Source: Candidatus Poribacteria bacterium (GTDB lineage: Bacteria; Poribacteria; WGA-4E; UBA9662). Taken from it: DNA of 15,336 nucleotides. Both the position numbers and the translations under genes were made by a program. Where the stretch lies: assembly GCA_002729015.1 (NCBI GenBank), contig PBVO01000086.1, positions 13,710 to 29,045 of the forward strand. The letters run 5' to 3'. Numbering within the stretch: position 1 is the stretch's first letter; each line of letters starts with the position of its first letter. The notes beneath the pieces were generated by a model. It had not been told where the DNA came from. It did not search any database and saw nothing but the letters and a program-made list of their open reading frames with translations. This document shows, piece by piece, positions 1 through 6,988 of this stretch.

Positions 1-746
1 GTTGCTACAGTATCAGGCTCAACGGTCAATTCACCTAACATCGAAACAAAACCGACTAACTTCTTTTTGTAAGCATCAGGAATTCGAACTTGAATAGTAC
101 TTGGGTCTTTCGGCTCCGCTATCCCTTCCCATAATGTTTCGTTTATTTTCTTTGTAACTAAACTAGCTGTACTAAAGTCGGGATGATTCAAACGAAGAGA
201 TAAAACTTCCAAGTCATCGAAGTTGGTGTCAATCTTATTTACTACTAATCCACCTTTTGCGATACTACCAATCGGAGCCTCTCGTTCACCAGGAGCTGCC
301 ACTGATGCAATCACTCCCTGAGCCGTTGCATAAACACGACCATCAGCTGCCTGAAGCCGAGCGAAAAGAAGTGTACCACCACTCAGAGTTTTTGCATCAC
401 CGACAGAAGAAACCATTACATCAATCTGATCTCCAGCTTTAGAAAAAGGCGGCAACTCCGCAGTAACTGATACAGCTGCGATGTTTCGAGCTTGCAATCC
501 ATCCGGACTAATCCTTAACCCCTCCATTCGAGTCAGCATGTTAGACACAGCTTGCCTGGCTAAAGCCAATCGTGTACTATCACCAGTACCGGGCAAACCG
601 ACCACAATCCCCATCCCCCAGAGCTGATTAGAGCTCATTTCTGGTATAGTCGTCACGTCTTTTATCCGGACTGATACGGAATTAGCTTCAAAAGCCGACC
701 CTATAAATACACAAAAGAAGAAAATAATACAAACTTTCTGTTTCAT
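1..746 (-). CDS. flgI: FlgI, flagellar P-ring protein (partial, C-terminus outside window)
   Basis: Builds the P-ring, the periplasmic bushing around the flagellar rod in the peptidoglycan layer. I translated it by hand from the ATG at 746; 248 codons are present, and since the family is usually about 360-380 residues, roughly the last third is missing beyond position 1. Visible: a signal peptide with hydrophobic core CIIFFFCVFIGSAFEA, then the hallmark FlgI start VRIKDVTTIPEMSSNQLWG, the block GIVVGLPGTGDS, later DVMVSSVGDAKTLSGGTLL (position of family DVxVSSxGDAxSLxGGxL), and VYATAQGVIA. It begins 14 nt after the flgH stop with only a weak ribosome-binding site (GCAAAG), so translation is probably coupled to flgH. 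It is the last gene visible in the flgG-flgA-flgH-flgI operon. Identification is very secure; only the C-terminus is unseen. Confidence 0.97.
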   Translation of the reverse strand, partial: MKQKVCIIFFFCVFIGSAFEANSVSVRIKDVTTIPEMSSNQLWGMGIVVGLPGTGDSTRLALARQAVSNMLTRMEGLRISPDGLQARNIAAVSVTAELPPFSKAGDQIDVMVSSVGDAKTLSGGTLLFARLQAADGRVYATAQGVIASVAAPGEREAPIGSIAKGGLVVNKIDTNFDDLEVLSLRLNHPDFSTASLVTKKINETLWEGIAEPKDPSTIQVRIPDAYKKKLVGFVSMLGELTVEPDTVA

Positions 747-760
747 ATGATGAACTTTGC

Positions 761-1426
761 TCAAAACAACAACCCCAAAAGGCTCCCAACAAACCGAAAT
801 GGGAAAGTAATCACGCGAACAATGGGGCCTTGTTTTTGTACTGCGGACCTAGGGGCAACATACCGAATATTAGCTTCAGCTAGTGCGGTTGAAATAATAC
901 TATTATCAGGTGCAATGTCTAGTGGCCTCACTATTCCTTCTACAAAAATCTCCGTTTCTTGATCATCAATTGCGGTTTGCTGAGTTCCCGAAATCCTGAG
1001 GTTCCCATTTTCCAGAACTTCTACTATCGTTGCAGTTACAGTTGCGACGAAACTAGTTTGTCGCGATGTCGATCGACTACCAGACTTCTGAGTCTGCCCC
1101 GAAAGAGAAGCAGAACCAGCTCCAGTTGGAATTGGACTTAAGAAACCTGCACCTGCTGGTATCTCGGTTGCTGCATCAAGCTTTGCACTTCGATTTCTAG
1201 CTGACTGCATATTCTGATTAGCTTGGGCATTTTGAACCACTACCACTCGAATCAAATCCCCTACTTTTTTGCTAATCAAATCGCTGTAAACTTCACTGCC
1301 GAGTTGACCTTCACCATACAAAATCTGGGCTGGCAACATGGAAAACCACTGCCCCAAAACAAGAAGTGACAATAAGACCAGCAGAGCAAAAGTAAAATGT
1401 GTTTTTCGTGTTACCCTCAACATCAC
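761..1426 (-). CDS. flgH: FlgH, flagellar L-ring protein, without lipobox cysteine
   Basis: Forms the L-ring, the outer-membrane bushing of the flagellar rod. At 221 residues it has normal length. Family features visible: GSEVYSDLISKKVGDLIRVVVVQNAQANQ near residues 43-71 (the LFSDxRAxxVGDxxTVxxxExxxA region; key residues S48, D49, G56, D57), ENGNLRISGTQ at about 138-148, and the conserved VEGIVRP and RYVA segments. The N-terminus is basic then strongly hydrophobic (FALLVLLSLLVLGQWF). The whole protein contains no cysteine, so it cannot be N-acylated like typical FlgH lipoproteins. It ends with a hydrophobic tail closing in Phe. Start is either GTG at 1426 or the adjacent ATG at 1423; the AGG just upstream is too close to both, so I cannot decide. 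It starts 20 nt after the flgA stop. Confidence 0.95.
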   Translation of the reverse strand: MMLRVTRKTHFTFALLVLLSLLVLGQWFSMLPAQILYGEGQLGSEVYSDLISKKVGDLIRVVVVQNAQANQNMQSARNRSAKLDAATEIPAGAGFLSPIPTGAGSASLSGQTQKSGSRSTSRQTSFVATVTATIVEVLENGNLRISGTQQTAIDDQETEIFVEGIVRPLDIAPDNSIISTALAEANIRYVAPRSAVQKQGPIVRVITFPFRFVGSLLGLLF

Positions 1427-1446
1427 CTATCTACTTATCACGTTTT

Positions 1447-2460
1447 TCACGGATTAACTGCTATTTCACCACTTTCTGTCACGACACCCACTAGTGTCTT
1501 TTTTGAAGCTTTATTCACGACTTTAACGCGTTCACCAACACGCCCATCCGTTAGAGCTTTTCCAGTAGCACGAACGACCACACCTTTCAACTGAACAGTG
1601 ATCGGAACCTCTGATCCAATCAACACCTTAGGTGTTGACTCCACGTTCCTTTTTAAGAGGAACTCTCCCGGCTTAACCCTAGTTTTCGATCTAGAACCCG
1701 AAACTTCAGACAACTTAAGTGGAACGCTTCTGAGGTTTGTGAAAGTTTGCTCCGCCTGATCCAACATCTGAATCGATATAGGCTGGTACCGATCGATCCC
1801 TTGCTTTGCAACAAGCACACTGGTTGTCACCTCGATGTCCAATGGAACTACTATCGATTTTTTTTTGTCTTCATCTACAAAAATATCGACATAAACGTTC
1901 AGAGCCCCTGACAAGAATGCTGCCGGGATAGGACGCAGAGAATAACGAGTTTTTCCGAACGGCAAGACGAACTTACGAATTCCTCTTCCAACCCTGACTT
2001 CATACTCAGCAGGAAACCTACCATAAAGCTCCCTCTTAACTTGACTTAAAACAAATCGCTCTAACTCCTCAACCCCAGCATCATGACTTTTCCTACCAAC
2101 TAGAACTTTCGATGAAGGTTCAATACTAATAAGGTCGGGCGACAAACCAACGCTTTCTAAACCTGAACGACCAATCCGCAAGTAAACACCAACTGATCTA
2201 GCTGTCAGCTCAATTGCGGGACGCCCCGGCAATGGCGCGGGCTTAAGCTTCAACTCATTCAAAGCCTTAAGCTGTTTCGGTTCTATTTGGCCCTCAATCT
2301 TAGCTGTCACATCCCCAAGCCTAATAGGAGTAGAGATGACATTGACTTTTTGATGCAAAGTCAGCTTTAACGGACCAGAACTAACCCCACCGGCACTCGA
2401 CGCAAGAAATACGAGCAACCAAGAGAGTTTAAAAACAACTAAGCACCTAAGCTTATGCAC
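1447..2460 (-). CDS. flgA: FlgA, P-ring assembly chaperone (SAF domain)
   Basis: Periplasmic chaperone that helps FlgI polymerise into the P-ring. About 337 residues, longer than the roughly 220 of E. coli FlgA; the long N-terminal half is seen in many non-enteric homologues. Visible: signal peptide (LVVFKLSWLLVFLASSAGG), an N-terminal region, then a SAF-type domain from VLVAKQGIDRYQPISIQML (about residue 220 of the longest reading) through KPGEFLLKRNV, and the C-terminal FlgA block VPITVQLKGVVVRATGKAL ... GERVKVVN ... LVGVVTESGEIAVNP. I chose the GTG at 2460 because TTTAGG lies 6 nt upstream; the open frame could also start at a TTG at 2475 immediately after an in-frame TAG, but that has no ribosome-binding site. 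Gap to the flgG stop is 36 nt, to flgH 20 nt. Family call secure, start moderately so. Confidence 0.93.
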   Translation of the reverse strand: MHKLRCLVVFKLSWLLVFLASSAGGVSSGPLKLTLHQKVNVISTPIRLGDVTAKIEGQIEPKQLKALNELKLKPAPLPGRPAIELTARSVGVYLRIGRSGLESVGLSPDLISIEPSSKVLVGRKSHDAGVEELERFVLSQVKRELYGRFPAEYEVRVGRGIRKFVLPFGKTRYSLRPIPAAFLSGALNVYVDIFVDEDKKKSIVVPLDIEVTTSVLVAKQGIDRYQPISIQMLDQAEQTFTNLRSVPLKLSEVSGSRSKTRVKPGEFLLKRNVESTPKVLIGSEVPITVQLKGVVVRATGKALTDGRVGERVKVVNKASKKTLVGVVTESGEIAVNP

Positions 2461-2496
2461 TACCAACCTAAACAACTATAAAGCTAAAAATGTCGT

Positions 2497-3276
2497 CTAT
2501 CGACGAATTGAATTCGCTGTTGACAGCATGTCATCGGAGGCCATAATCGCACGGGAATTGGCTTCGTACGCCCTCTGCCCAGTAATCAACCGAACCATTT
2601 CTTCTACAACTTCCACATTTGAAATCTCAAGAAACCCAGAAGTCATCGTTCCAAACTGGTCAATTTGCTCAACTCCAGACGCGACTGTAGCTCGATAAAA
2701 ATTTTGCCCCACGCTTTGTAGACCTGCGGGATTAGCAAAGCGATAGATGGTGACTTGGCCAACCTGCTGCGGCTCCGCTTGCCCATCTTCCCGAACTGAA
2801 ATAGTTCCATCGGACCCAATCGTGACCTCAGCAGCGCTATCCGCAGGAATAGTAATGGCCGGATCCATGGAAAAACCGTCAGACGTTACTAGTTGCCCTT
2901 GGTCATCTAATTTAAAGGACCCATCCCGCGTGTACAGAAAATTTTGCTTATCGTCTACGACTTTGAAAAACGAATACGGGCTATCCAACTTCAAGTCAAA
3001 CGAGTTCTTAGTTTCTACAACATTCCCCAAAGAAAACATGCGCTGTGTAGCTGCTGGACGAACGCCGTGACCTAATTGAATTCCGACTGGAACTATGGTC
3101 TCCTGCGTACTTTGTGCACCCGGTGTCCGGATAGTTTGGTACAGCAAATCTTGAAACTCAACGCGAGCTTTCTTAAAACCAGTCGTGTTGACGTTCGCTA
3201 AATTGTTTGCAATGGTGTCGATATTGAATTGTTGGGCACGCATCCCTGTTGCAGAGGTCCACAATGCGTTAATCAT
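2497..3276 (-). CDS. flgG: FlgG, flagellar distal rod protein
   Basis: Structural protein of the distal rod of the flagellar basal body, exported through the flagellar type III apparatus, so it has no cleavable signal peptide. At 259 residues it matches the family (about 260). Visible: N-terminal rod motif NALWTSATGMRAQQFNIDTI, then NNLANVNTTGFKKARVEFQD at about 24-43, the central LGHGVRPAATQRMFSLGN, and the C-terminal coiled region SNVEVVEEMVRLITGQRAYE followed by the SDDMLSTAN end. These helices assemble the rod. ATG at 3276 is preceded by AAGG 10 nt away. It is the first gene of this flagellar operon; the usual upstream partner flgF is absent here. Upstream lie a leader of about 210 nt and a near-consensus promoter. 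Confidence 0.97.
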   Translation of the reverse strand: MINALWTSATGMRAQQFNIDTIANNLANVNTTGFKKARVEFQDLLYQTIRTPGAQSTQETIVPVGIQLGHGVRPAATQRMFSLGNVVETKNSFDLKLDSPYSFFKVVDDKQNFLYTRDGSFKLDDQGQLVTSDGFSMDPAITIPADSAAEVTIGSDGTISVREDGQAEPQQVGQVTIYRFANPAGLQSVGQNFYRATVASGVEQIDQFGTMTSGFLEISNVEVVEEMVRLITGQRAYEANSRAIMASDDMLSTANSIRR

Positions 3277-3488
3277 AAAAAAACAACCTTTGTGTCAGAA
3301 AATTAAACAACCGATCGCCTGACTTAGGCGAAAACAGGAGTCCATCATTTAGTTTGGTTCGCTTTTCGGCAAGGTATTGAGGGGGAGAAAACTTATTGTT
3401 TTCATATCTTCTGGTTGCCTCAATCAGTCAGCAACCACTAGCTTCTGCCAAGCAGTCCAGCCAGTAACTTCCTTCTCTTCACTCACCG
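3277..3488 (-). promoter_or_regulatory. Long structured 5' leader of the flgG operon (candidate cis-regulatory RNA)
   Basis: From the predicted transcription start near 3488 to the flgG ATG. In the minus-strand RNA I see, in order: hairpin 1 (3465-3459 with 3443-3437, 7 bp including one G-U; an inner CUGC/GCAG stem at 3455-3452 with 3448-3445); immediately abutting hairpin 2 (GGUUGC 3436-3431 with GCAACC 3418-3413, 12-nt loop); hairpin 3 (GAAAAC 3403-3398 with GUUUUC 3392-3387); and hairpin 4 (UCGCCU 3331-3326 with AGGCGA 3320-3315). The hairpin 2 loop contains AUUGAG (3424-3419), which complements CUCAAU at 3381-3376 and so could close a pseudoknot. CUGACU (3431-3426) also complements AGUCAG in hairpin 4 (3324-3319), an alternative fold. 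I do not recognise a known riboswitch class. It lacks a U-tract terminator near hairpin 4. Structures were read by eye, without energy calculation. Confidence 0.45.
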
Positions 3489-3494
3489 TGGCCA

Positions 3495-3523
3495 AGATTA
3501 TCACAGTTTGTTTTTTTTGTCAA
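3495..3523 (-). promoter_or_regulatory. Vegetative-type promoter of the flgG operon
   Basis: On the minus strand TTGACA (3523-3518) is followed after exactly 17 nt by TAATCT (3500-3495). The -35 is a perfect consensus and the -10 matches at four of six positions, with AT-rich TATATATA just upstream. The predicted start is near 3488, giving about a 210-nt leader before flgG. It sits right after the probable terminator of the preceding unit, which supports an independent flagellar transcript. I saw no convincing sigma-28 or sigma-54 motif; a GCCGAAAA at 3373-3366 lacks a correctly spaced TAAA. Confidence 0.65.
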
Positions 3524-3527
3524 TATA

Positions 3528-3571
3528 TAAAAGGGTGTTTTCTTCGGCAAACGAAATTAAAAACTATCCCT
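3528..3571 (-). terminator. Probable intrinsic terminator after the 120-residue ORF
   Basis: Starting at the base next to the TAG stop, the minus strand reads AGGG (3571-3568) pairing with CCCT (3535-3532), GTTTT (3564-3560) pairing with AAAAC (3541-3537), and TTCG (3555-3552) pairing with CGAA (3546-3543) around a TTTGC loop, then TTTTATATATT. The stem is interrupted by small internal loops and is only modestly GC-rich, so strength is uncertain. Its position between a stop codon and a promoter supports it. Confidence 0.5.
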
Positions 3572-3934
3572 CTAACTTTCTTTCTGGTTATCTCCGGTAT
3601 TACAACGAATCATGGTGTGTACAGCCGAAACAGTTTTTACTTCTGGTTCGTCAGCGAAAATTGCAATTAGCCTTCCCTGATTTTTCGAGAAATGACGCCT
3701 CACAGCTTCTTTGACTTTATTTTGTAATTCTCTTGAAAATTGGCTTATAGAAAGAGTTTCCAGATCTTGCTTTAGTTGGTCCCAATTTTTATAATAATCT
3801 TGAATTCTAAATGCGGAAGCTAAAGTTGACATTTTCTCCAGTTCTGCATATATACACTTCCAATCGCTAGTTTCCATATCAACTTCAAGATTCAAGTTAA
3901 TTGATATATCTGCATTAAAACTAAACTTATTCAT
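3572..3934 (-). CDS. Hypothetical protein, 120 residues
   Basis: I do not recognise this protein. It starts with an alternating polar/apolar strand-like stretch (FSFNADISINLNLEVDME), followed by helical, charged sequence (YAELEKMSTLASAFRIQDYY, then NWDQLKQDLETLSISQFSRE and VKEAVRRHF) and a short hydrophobic strand (GRLIAIFAD). No signal peptide or membrane segment, so probably cytoplasmic. It lies 25 nt after the peptidase stop on the same strand, and its stop abuts a probable terminator, both favouring a real gene. The ribosome-binding site for the ATG at 3934 is weak (AGAGAT); an alternative start is Met20 (METSDW), which would remove the strand-like prefix. No motif suggests a flagellar role despite the position. 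Confidence 0.6.
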   Translation of the reverse strand: MNKFSFNADISINLNLEVDMETSDWKCIYAELEKMSTLASAFRIQDYYKNWDQLKQDLETLSISQFSRELQNKVKEAVRRHFSKNQGRLIAIFADEPEVKTVSAVHTMIRCNTGDNQKES

Positions 3935-3959
3935 TAAGATCTCTATCTTGTTTGGCAGG

Positions 3960-6833
3960 TTATTTTTTGCCTATCGGAAGTATTCTAAATGACATTTGTT
4001 CCCCTCCACGATTAACAACGATTGTGGTTCCTTTCCCAATTTTCAGACTATCTACCGCGTAAGTATAATGATAAACATGCGTTATCCGACGGCCAGCTAA
4101 TTCAACAATCACATCTCCATTTTTAATTCCAGCTCTCTCTGCTGGGCTGCCAATATGAACTCTTGATACCTTGATGCCGACCACATCGTTTGCGCTGTAA
4201 TTCATGGACATACCCAATTCGATATGGAGTATATCTAGATCGCTAACAAATGCTAGATTACCCTTTACTTCCGTATAGGGCAATCTAGCGTTTAAATCAG
4301 CTAAATCAGATATTATGTCAGCCGAAAATTGACTTATGCGTTGCAACCCCCCGTAATTCAGAGTCTCTGAATCATCTTCAGGTCGGTTATAGTTTTGGTG
4401 ACCACCAGTAAAAAGATTAATTACTGGAATCTTTCGTGTATAAAAGGTGACTGCGTCGGTTGGCAGATATGGATTATCAGATAAAGTTAATTGAAAAGCG
4501 GCTTTATCATTGTGTTTTTTGATCAATTGAGTCCAGTGAGGCGAGGATCCTACTCCCTGTAACAACAGCCGATCGTTTCTTAATTTACCCACCATATCGA
4601 GATTAATATAAGCAACAATTTTGCTAAGATCAATCAAGGGATTCTCGGCAAAATGTGTGGAACCGATGAAACCCAACTCCTCTCCAGACCAGAATGAGAA
4701 GAGAATACCACGTTTTTGATTTCCAGACATAGCATGTGCAATTTCTAATACAGCAGCAGTTCCAGAAGCATTATCATCGGCACCATTATGAATATCTCCT
4801 TCTTTTTCATTTTTAGTTAAAGTACGAAAATCACCTTTACCAATGTGGTCGTAATGAGCACCGACCATAACATATTCATCAATTTGACCTGGTAAAAGAC
4901 CAATCACGTTTTGGTCCTTACCAATAATTCGATCAACATTCGTACTGATTTTCACCCTCAAACCGGGGATCTCAAAGTGTGTAGCCGCAGATGGTCTTTC
5001 AATCTCTATCTGTTGCTGGACCGATTTTATGTTTTTGCCAGCCAAAGCAAACATGTGATTGGCTACCTGACCGTTAATCGAGACAGACACAATTCCCGAA
5101 GTTAGATTGGTATCAAATTCCAGCGGAACTAACGTGCCAGAATCGGGGGAAATCGGTCCAGTGGCCACAAGAAGAGCCTTAGCACCTTGTTTACGAGCAA
5201 CCATAGCTTTATAAGGCAGGCTCATATATTGATTGAGTTGCTGGTGTCGTCCTATGCTGACTGACTTTGGAGCGTAACGGAAAATCAACACAATTTTCCC
5301 TCTCACATCCAGATCTTGATAGGAATTAAAGCCTTCTTCAGGAGCCAGTAGACCATAACCGGCAAAAACGACCTCACCGGATACAGTTCGATTCGCAGTA
5401 AACGAAAGTGGCTGGTAACTGATACCTGTTGTTAGTCGATCAACAGAATTTGCCAAATGAAGTTCGAAAAAGTTATTACTTGGGGTAACTTTAACCCCGG
5501 AGGTAAATTCGAAAGGCTGAAGAAAACTATCAGAAAGCGGTTGTAATCCGATTTGTTTCAAGTATTCACTGATATATTCAGCTGCTTTTTGAGTTCCAGC
5601 CGTCCCTGTCATTCGCCCTGCTAAATTGTCACTGGCCAGAAATTTAACCTGAGATAGAAGATCAGATTCCGTAATGTTCGGTTGAAAAGAATGTGGTGAT
5701 TCTTTAGTCGAATTCAACAGAGCCTGTCGAGCCGATCGATGATTCCAATCGGCGAGAAACAGCTGTGATTCTCCACTATTGGTTCGGTTACTAGTCCAAC
5801 AAAGTTTATTACCTTCAGGGGAAAAAACGGGCAACCCATCGAATCGTTGGTTATATGTAACTCGAACTGGTTGACGTTGACCTTCAGTATCAACTAAGAA
5901 AAGTTCAAAGTTGGCAAAACTCAGTTTATTACTCGCAAAAATTATGTATTCTCCAGAAGGATGAAAATACGGAGCCCAAGACATAGATTCAAAACGAGTG
6001 ACCTGTTGTTGATTTTTCCCGTCCAGATCCATGGTAAAAATATCGGAGGTCAGTCCTTCATAGTCAAAACGTTGCCAAATAATTTTCTTACCATCCGGAG
6101 AAAAAAATGGCCCACCATCATAACCCGGTTGATACGTTAATCTTTGCACCTTCGACCCGTCGTATCTCATTAAATATATTTCACCGAAATAAGATGGATT
6201 GACTTTGAATCGTTTTTGGTTTTCCTCTGAGAGCTGATCGATAGGATAAGCAGAACGAAAGGAGCAAAAAACAATGTGTTCCCCATTTGGGGAATAAGTA
6301 CCTTGTGCATCATATCCAACATGATTGGTTAATCGGCGGAGTTCTTGTCCAGATCTATTGGCCGTATAAATCTCCATATTTTCATCATATACTGAGCTGT
6401 ATTTTCTTTCCCAGAAAGAACTATGCAGTTTAGCTTCTGCCCCCTGATCTTCAGCTGTTTGTGAATCATGATGGTTTGAAGCAAATAAAATGCGACTGCC
6501 CGTAGGATGAAAAAAAGCACACGTCGCTTTACCCTTTCCGGTCGAAATCCGATGGTACTTATCGGTTTTCAAATCCAGAGTATAAATTTGGGAAAATGGA
6601 TTATCAACTTCCCTTTCGCTCTGGAAAACCAACTGTTGTCCACTAGTAGAAAAGTATCCTTCTCCTGCCTGTCCTGTATGAGAGGTTAATTGGCAGGTAC
6701 GACGTAGAAAACTATTTTCCATCCCTTGAACTGGGATTAACACTAGGCAGGTTAGTACCACGTGAAAAGCTACAAGGGGAGATTGCCTGTTGAACCTAAA
6801 TTTGATTTCAGTATCAAACCCCAAAAACAGCAA
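3960..6833 (-). CDS. Secreted M28-family Zn peptidase with TolB-like propeller, PA and PDZ domains
   Basis: A 957-residue predicted extracytoplasmic peptidase. Residues about 18-37 form a signal peptide-like segment (PLVAFHVVLTCLVLIPVQG). Residues about 45-370 carry TolB/PD40 beta-propeller repeats (for example SPNGEHIVF, FFSPDGKKIIW, HPSGEYIIFAS, FSPEGNKLCW). About 385-430 is the ESDLLSQVKFLASDNLAGR lead-in typical of M28 peptidases; about 480-600 looks like an inserted PA domain (VVFAGYGLLAPEEG, DVRGKIVLI). The M28 core has all expected zinc-site residues: H660 and D662 in GAHYDHIG, D686 in HNGADDNASG, E718/E719 in WSGEELGF, D746 in NLDMVG, H812 in GGHQNYN. About 860-957 is a PDZ domain (GSPAERAGIKNGDVIVELAG). 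The likely role is aminopeptidase-type peptide cleavage in the periplasm or outside. The start is uncertain: the frame opens with TTG at 6833 without a clear ribosome-binding site, and the first ATG is codon 38, behind the signal peptide. Confidence 0.92.
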   Translation of the reverse strand: MLFLGFDTEIKFRFNRQSPLVAFHVVLTCLVLIPVQGMENSFLRRTCQLTSHTGQAGEGYFSTSGQQLVFQSEREVDNPFSQIYTLDLKTDKYHRISTGKGKATCAFFHPTGSRILFASNHHDSQTAEDQGAEAKLHSSFWERKYSSVYDENMEIYTANRSGQELRRLTNHVGYDAQGTYSPNGEHIVFCSFRSAYPIDQLSEENQKRFKVNPSYFGEIYLMRYDGSKVQRLTYQPGYDGGPFFSPDGKKIIWQRFDYEGLTSDIFTMDLDGKNQQQVTRFESMSWAPYFHPSGEYIIFASNKLSFANFELFLVDTEGQRQPVRVTYNQRFDGLPVFSPEGNKLCWTSNRTNSGESQLFLADWNHRSARQALLNSTKESPHSFQPNITESDLLSQVKFLASDNLAGRMTGTAGTQKAAEYISEYLKQIGLQPLSDSFLQPFEFTSGVKVTPSNNFFELHLANSVDRLTTGISYQPLSFTANRTVSGEVVFAGYGLLAPEEGFNSYQDLDVRGKIVLIFRYAPKSVSIGRHQQLNQYMSLPYKAMVARKQGAKALLVATGPISPDSGTLVPLEFDTNLTSGIVSVSINGQVANHMFALAGKNIKSVQQQIEIERPSAATHFEIPGLRVKISTNVDRIIGKDQNVIGLLPGQIDEYVMVGAHYDHIGKGDFRTLTKNEKEGDIHNGADDNASGTAAVLEIAHAMSGNQKRGILFSFWSGEELGFIGSTHFAENPLIDLSKIVAYINLDMVGKLRNDRLLLQGVGSSPHWTQLIKKHNDKAAFQLTLSDNPYLPTDAVTFYTRKIPVINLFTGGHQNYNRPEDDSETLNYGGLQRISQFSADIISDLADLNARLPYTEVKGNLAFVSDLDILHIELGMSMNYSANDVVGIKVSRVHIGSPAERAGIKNGDVIVELAGRRITHVYHYTYAVDSLKIGKGTTIVVNRGGEQMSFRILPIGKK

Positions 6834-6988
6834 ACTAATATTAGCAGGACAGCGTATGATCCTTTCACCCTGTATTCATTGCATTAATACCATCTTTAAA
6901 ACCGATTTTTTTGCTAAAAAACTGGATCTTGTAGGGAAAGTTAAACATCAAACAAGTATGTTACAGCTTAACCATGAGTACTCGACTT

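Noticed and set aside
747..962. Plus-strand ORF of 71 codons opposite flgH
   Set aside because: Lies antisense to a clearly conserved FlgH frame and has no ribosome-binding site or recognisable sequence.
3366..3373. GCCGAAAA as a sigma-28 -10 element for flgG
   Set aside because: The expected TAAA about 15 nt upstream is absent; nearest TAAG is 21 nt away.
3349..3405. 18-codon minus-strand ORF in the flgG leader (starting MKTISFLPLN)
   Set aside because: Only a weak AGAAG ahead of it, and it runs through hairpin 3 and the pseudoknot partner; more likely a by-product of the structured leader, though a leader peptide is not excluded.
3425..3505. Short minus-strand frame in the flgG leader reading VSEEKEVTGWTAWQKLVVAD
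   Set aside because: Protein-like composition, but it starts inside the -10 region and lacks a ribosome-binding site; no gene of this length recognised.
3377..3714. Two plus-strand ORFs (97 and 68 codons) across the flgG leader
   Set aside because: They run antisense to the promoter, terminator and leader, overlap one another in different frames, and their products look like unconstrained sequence.
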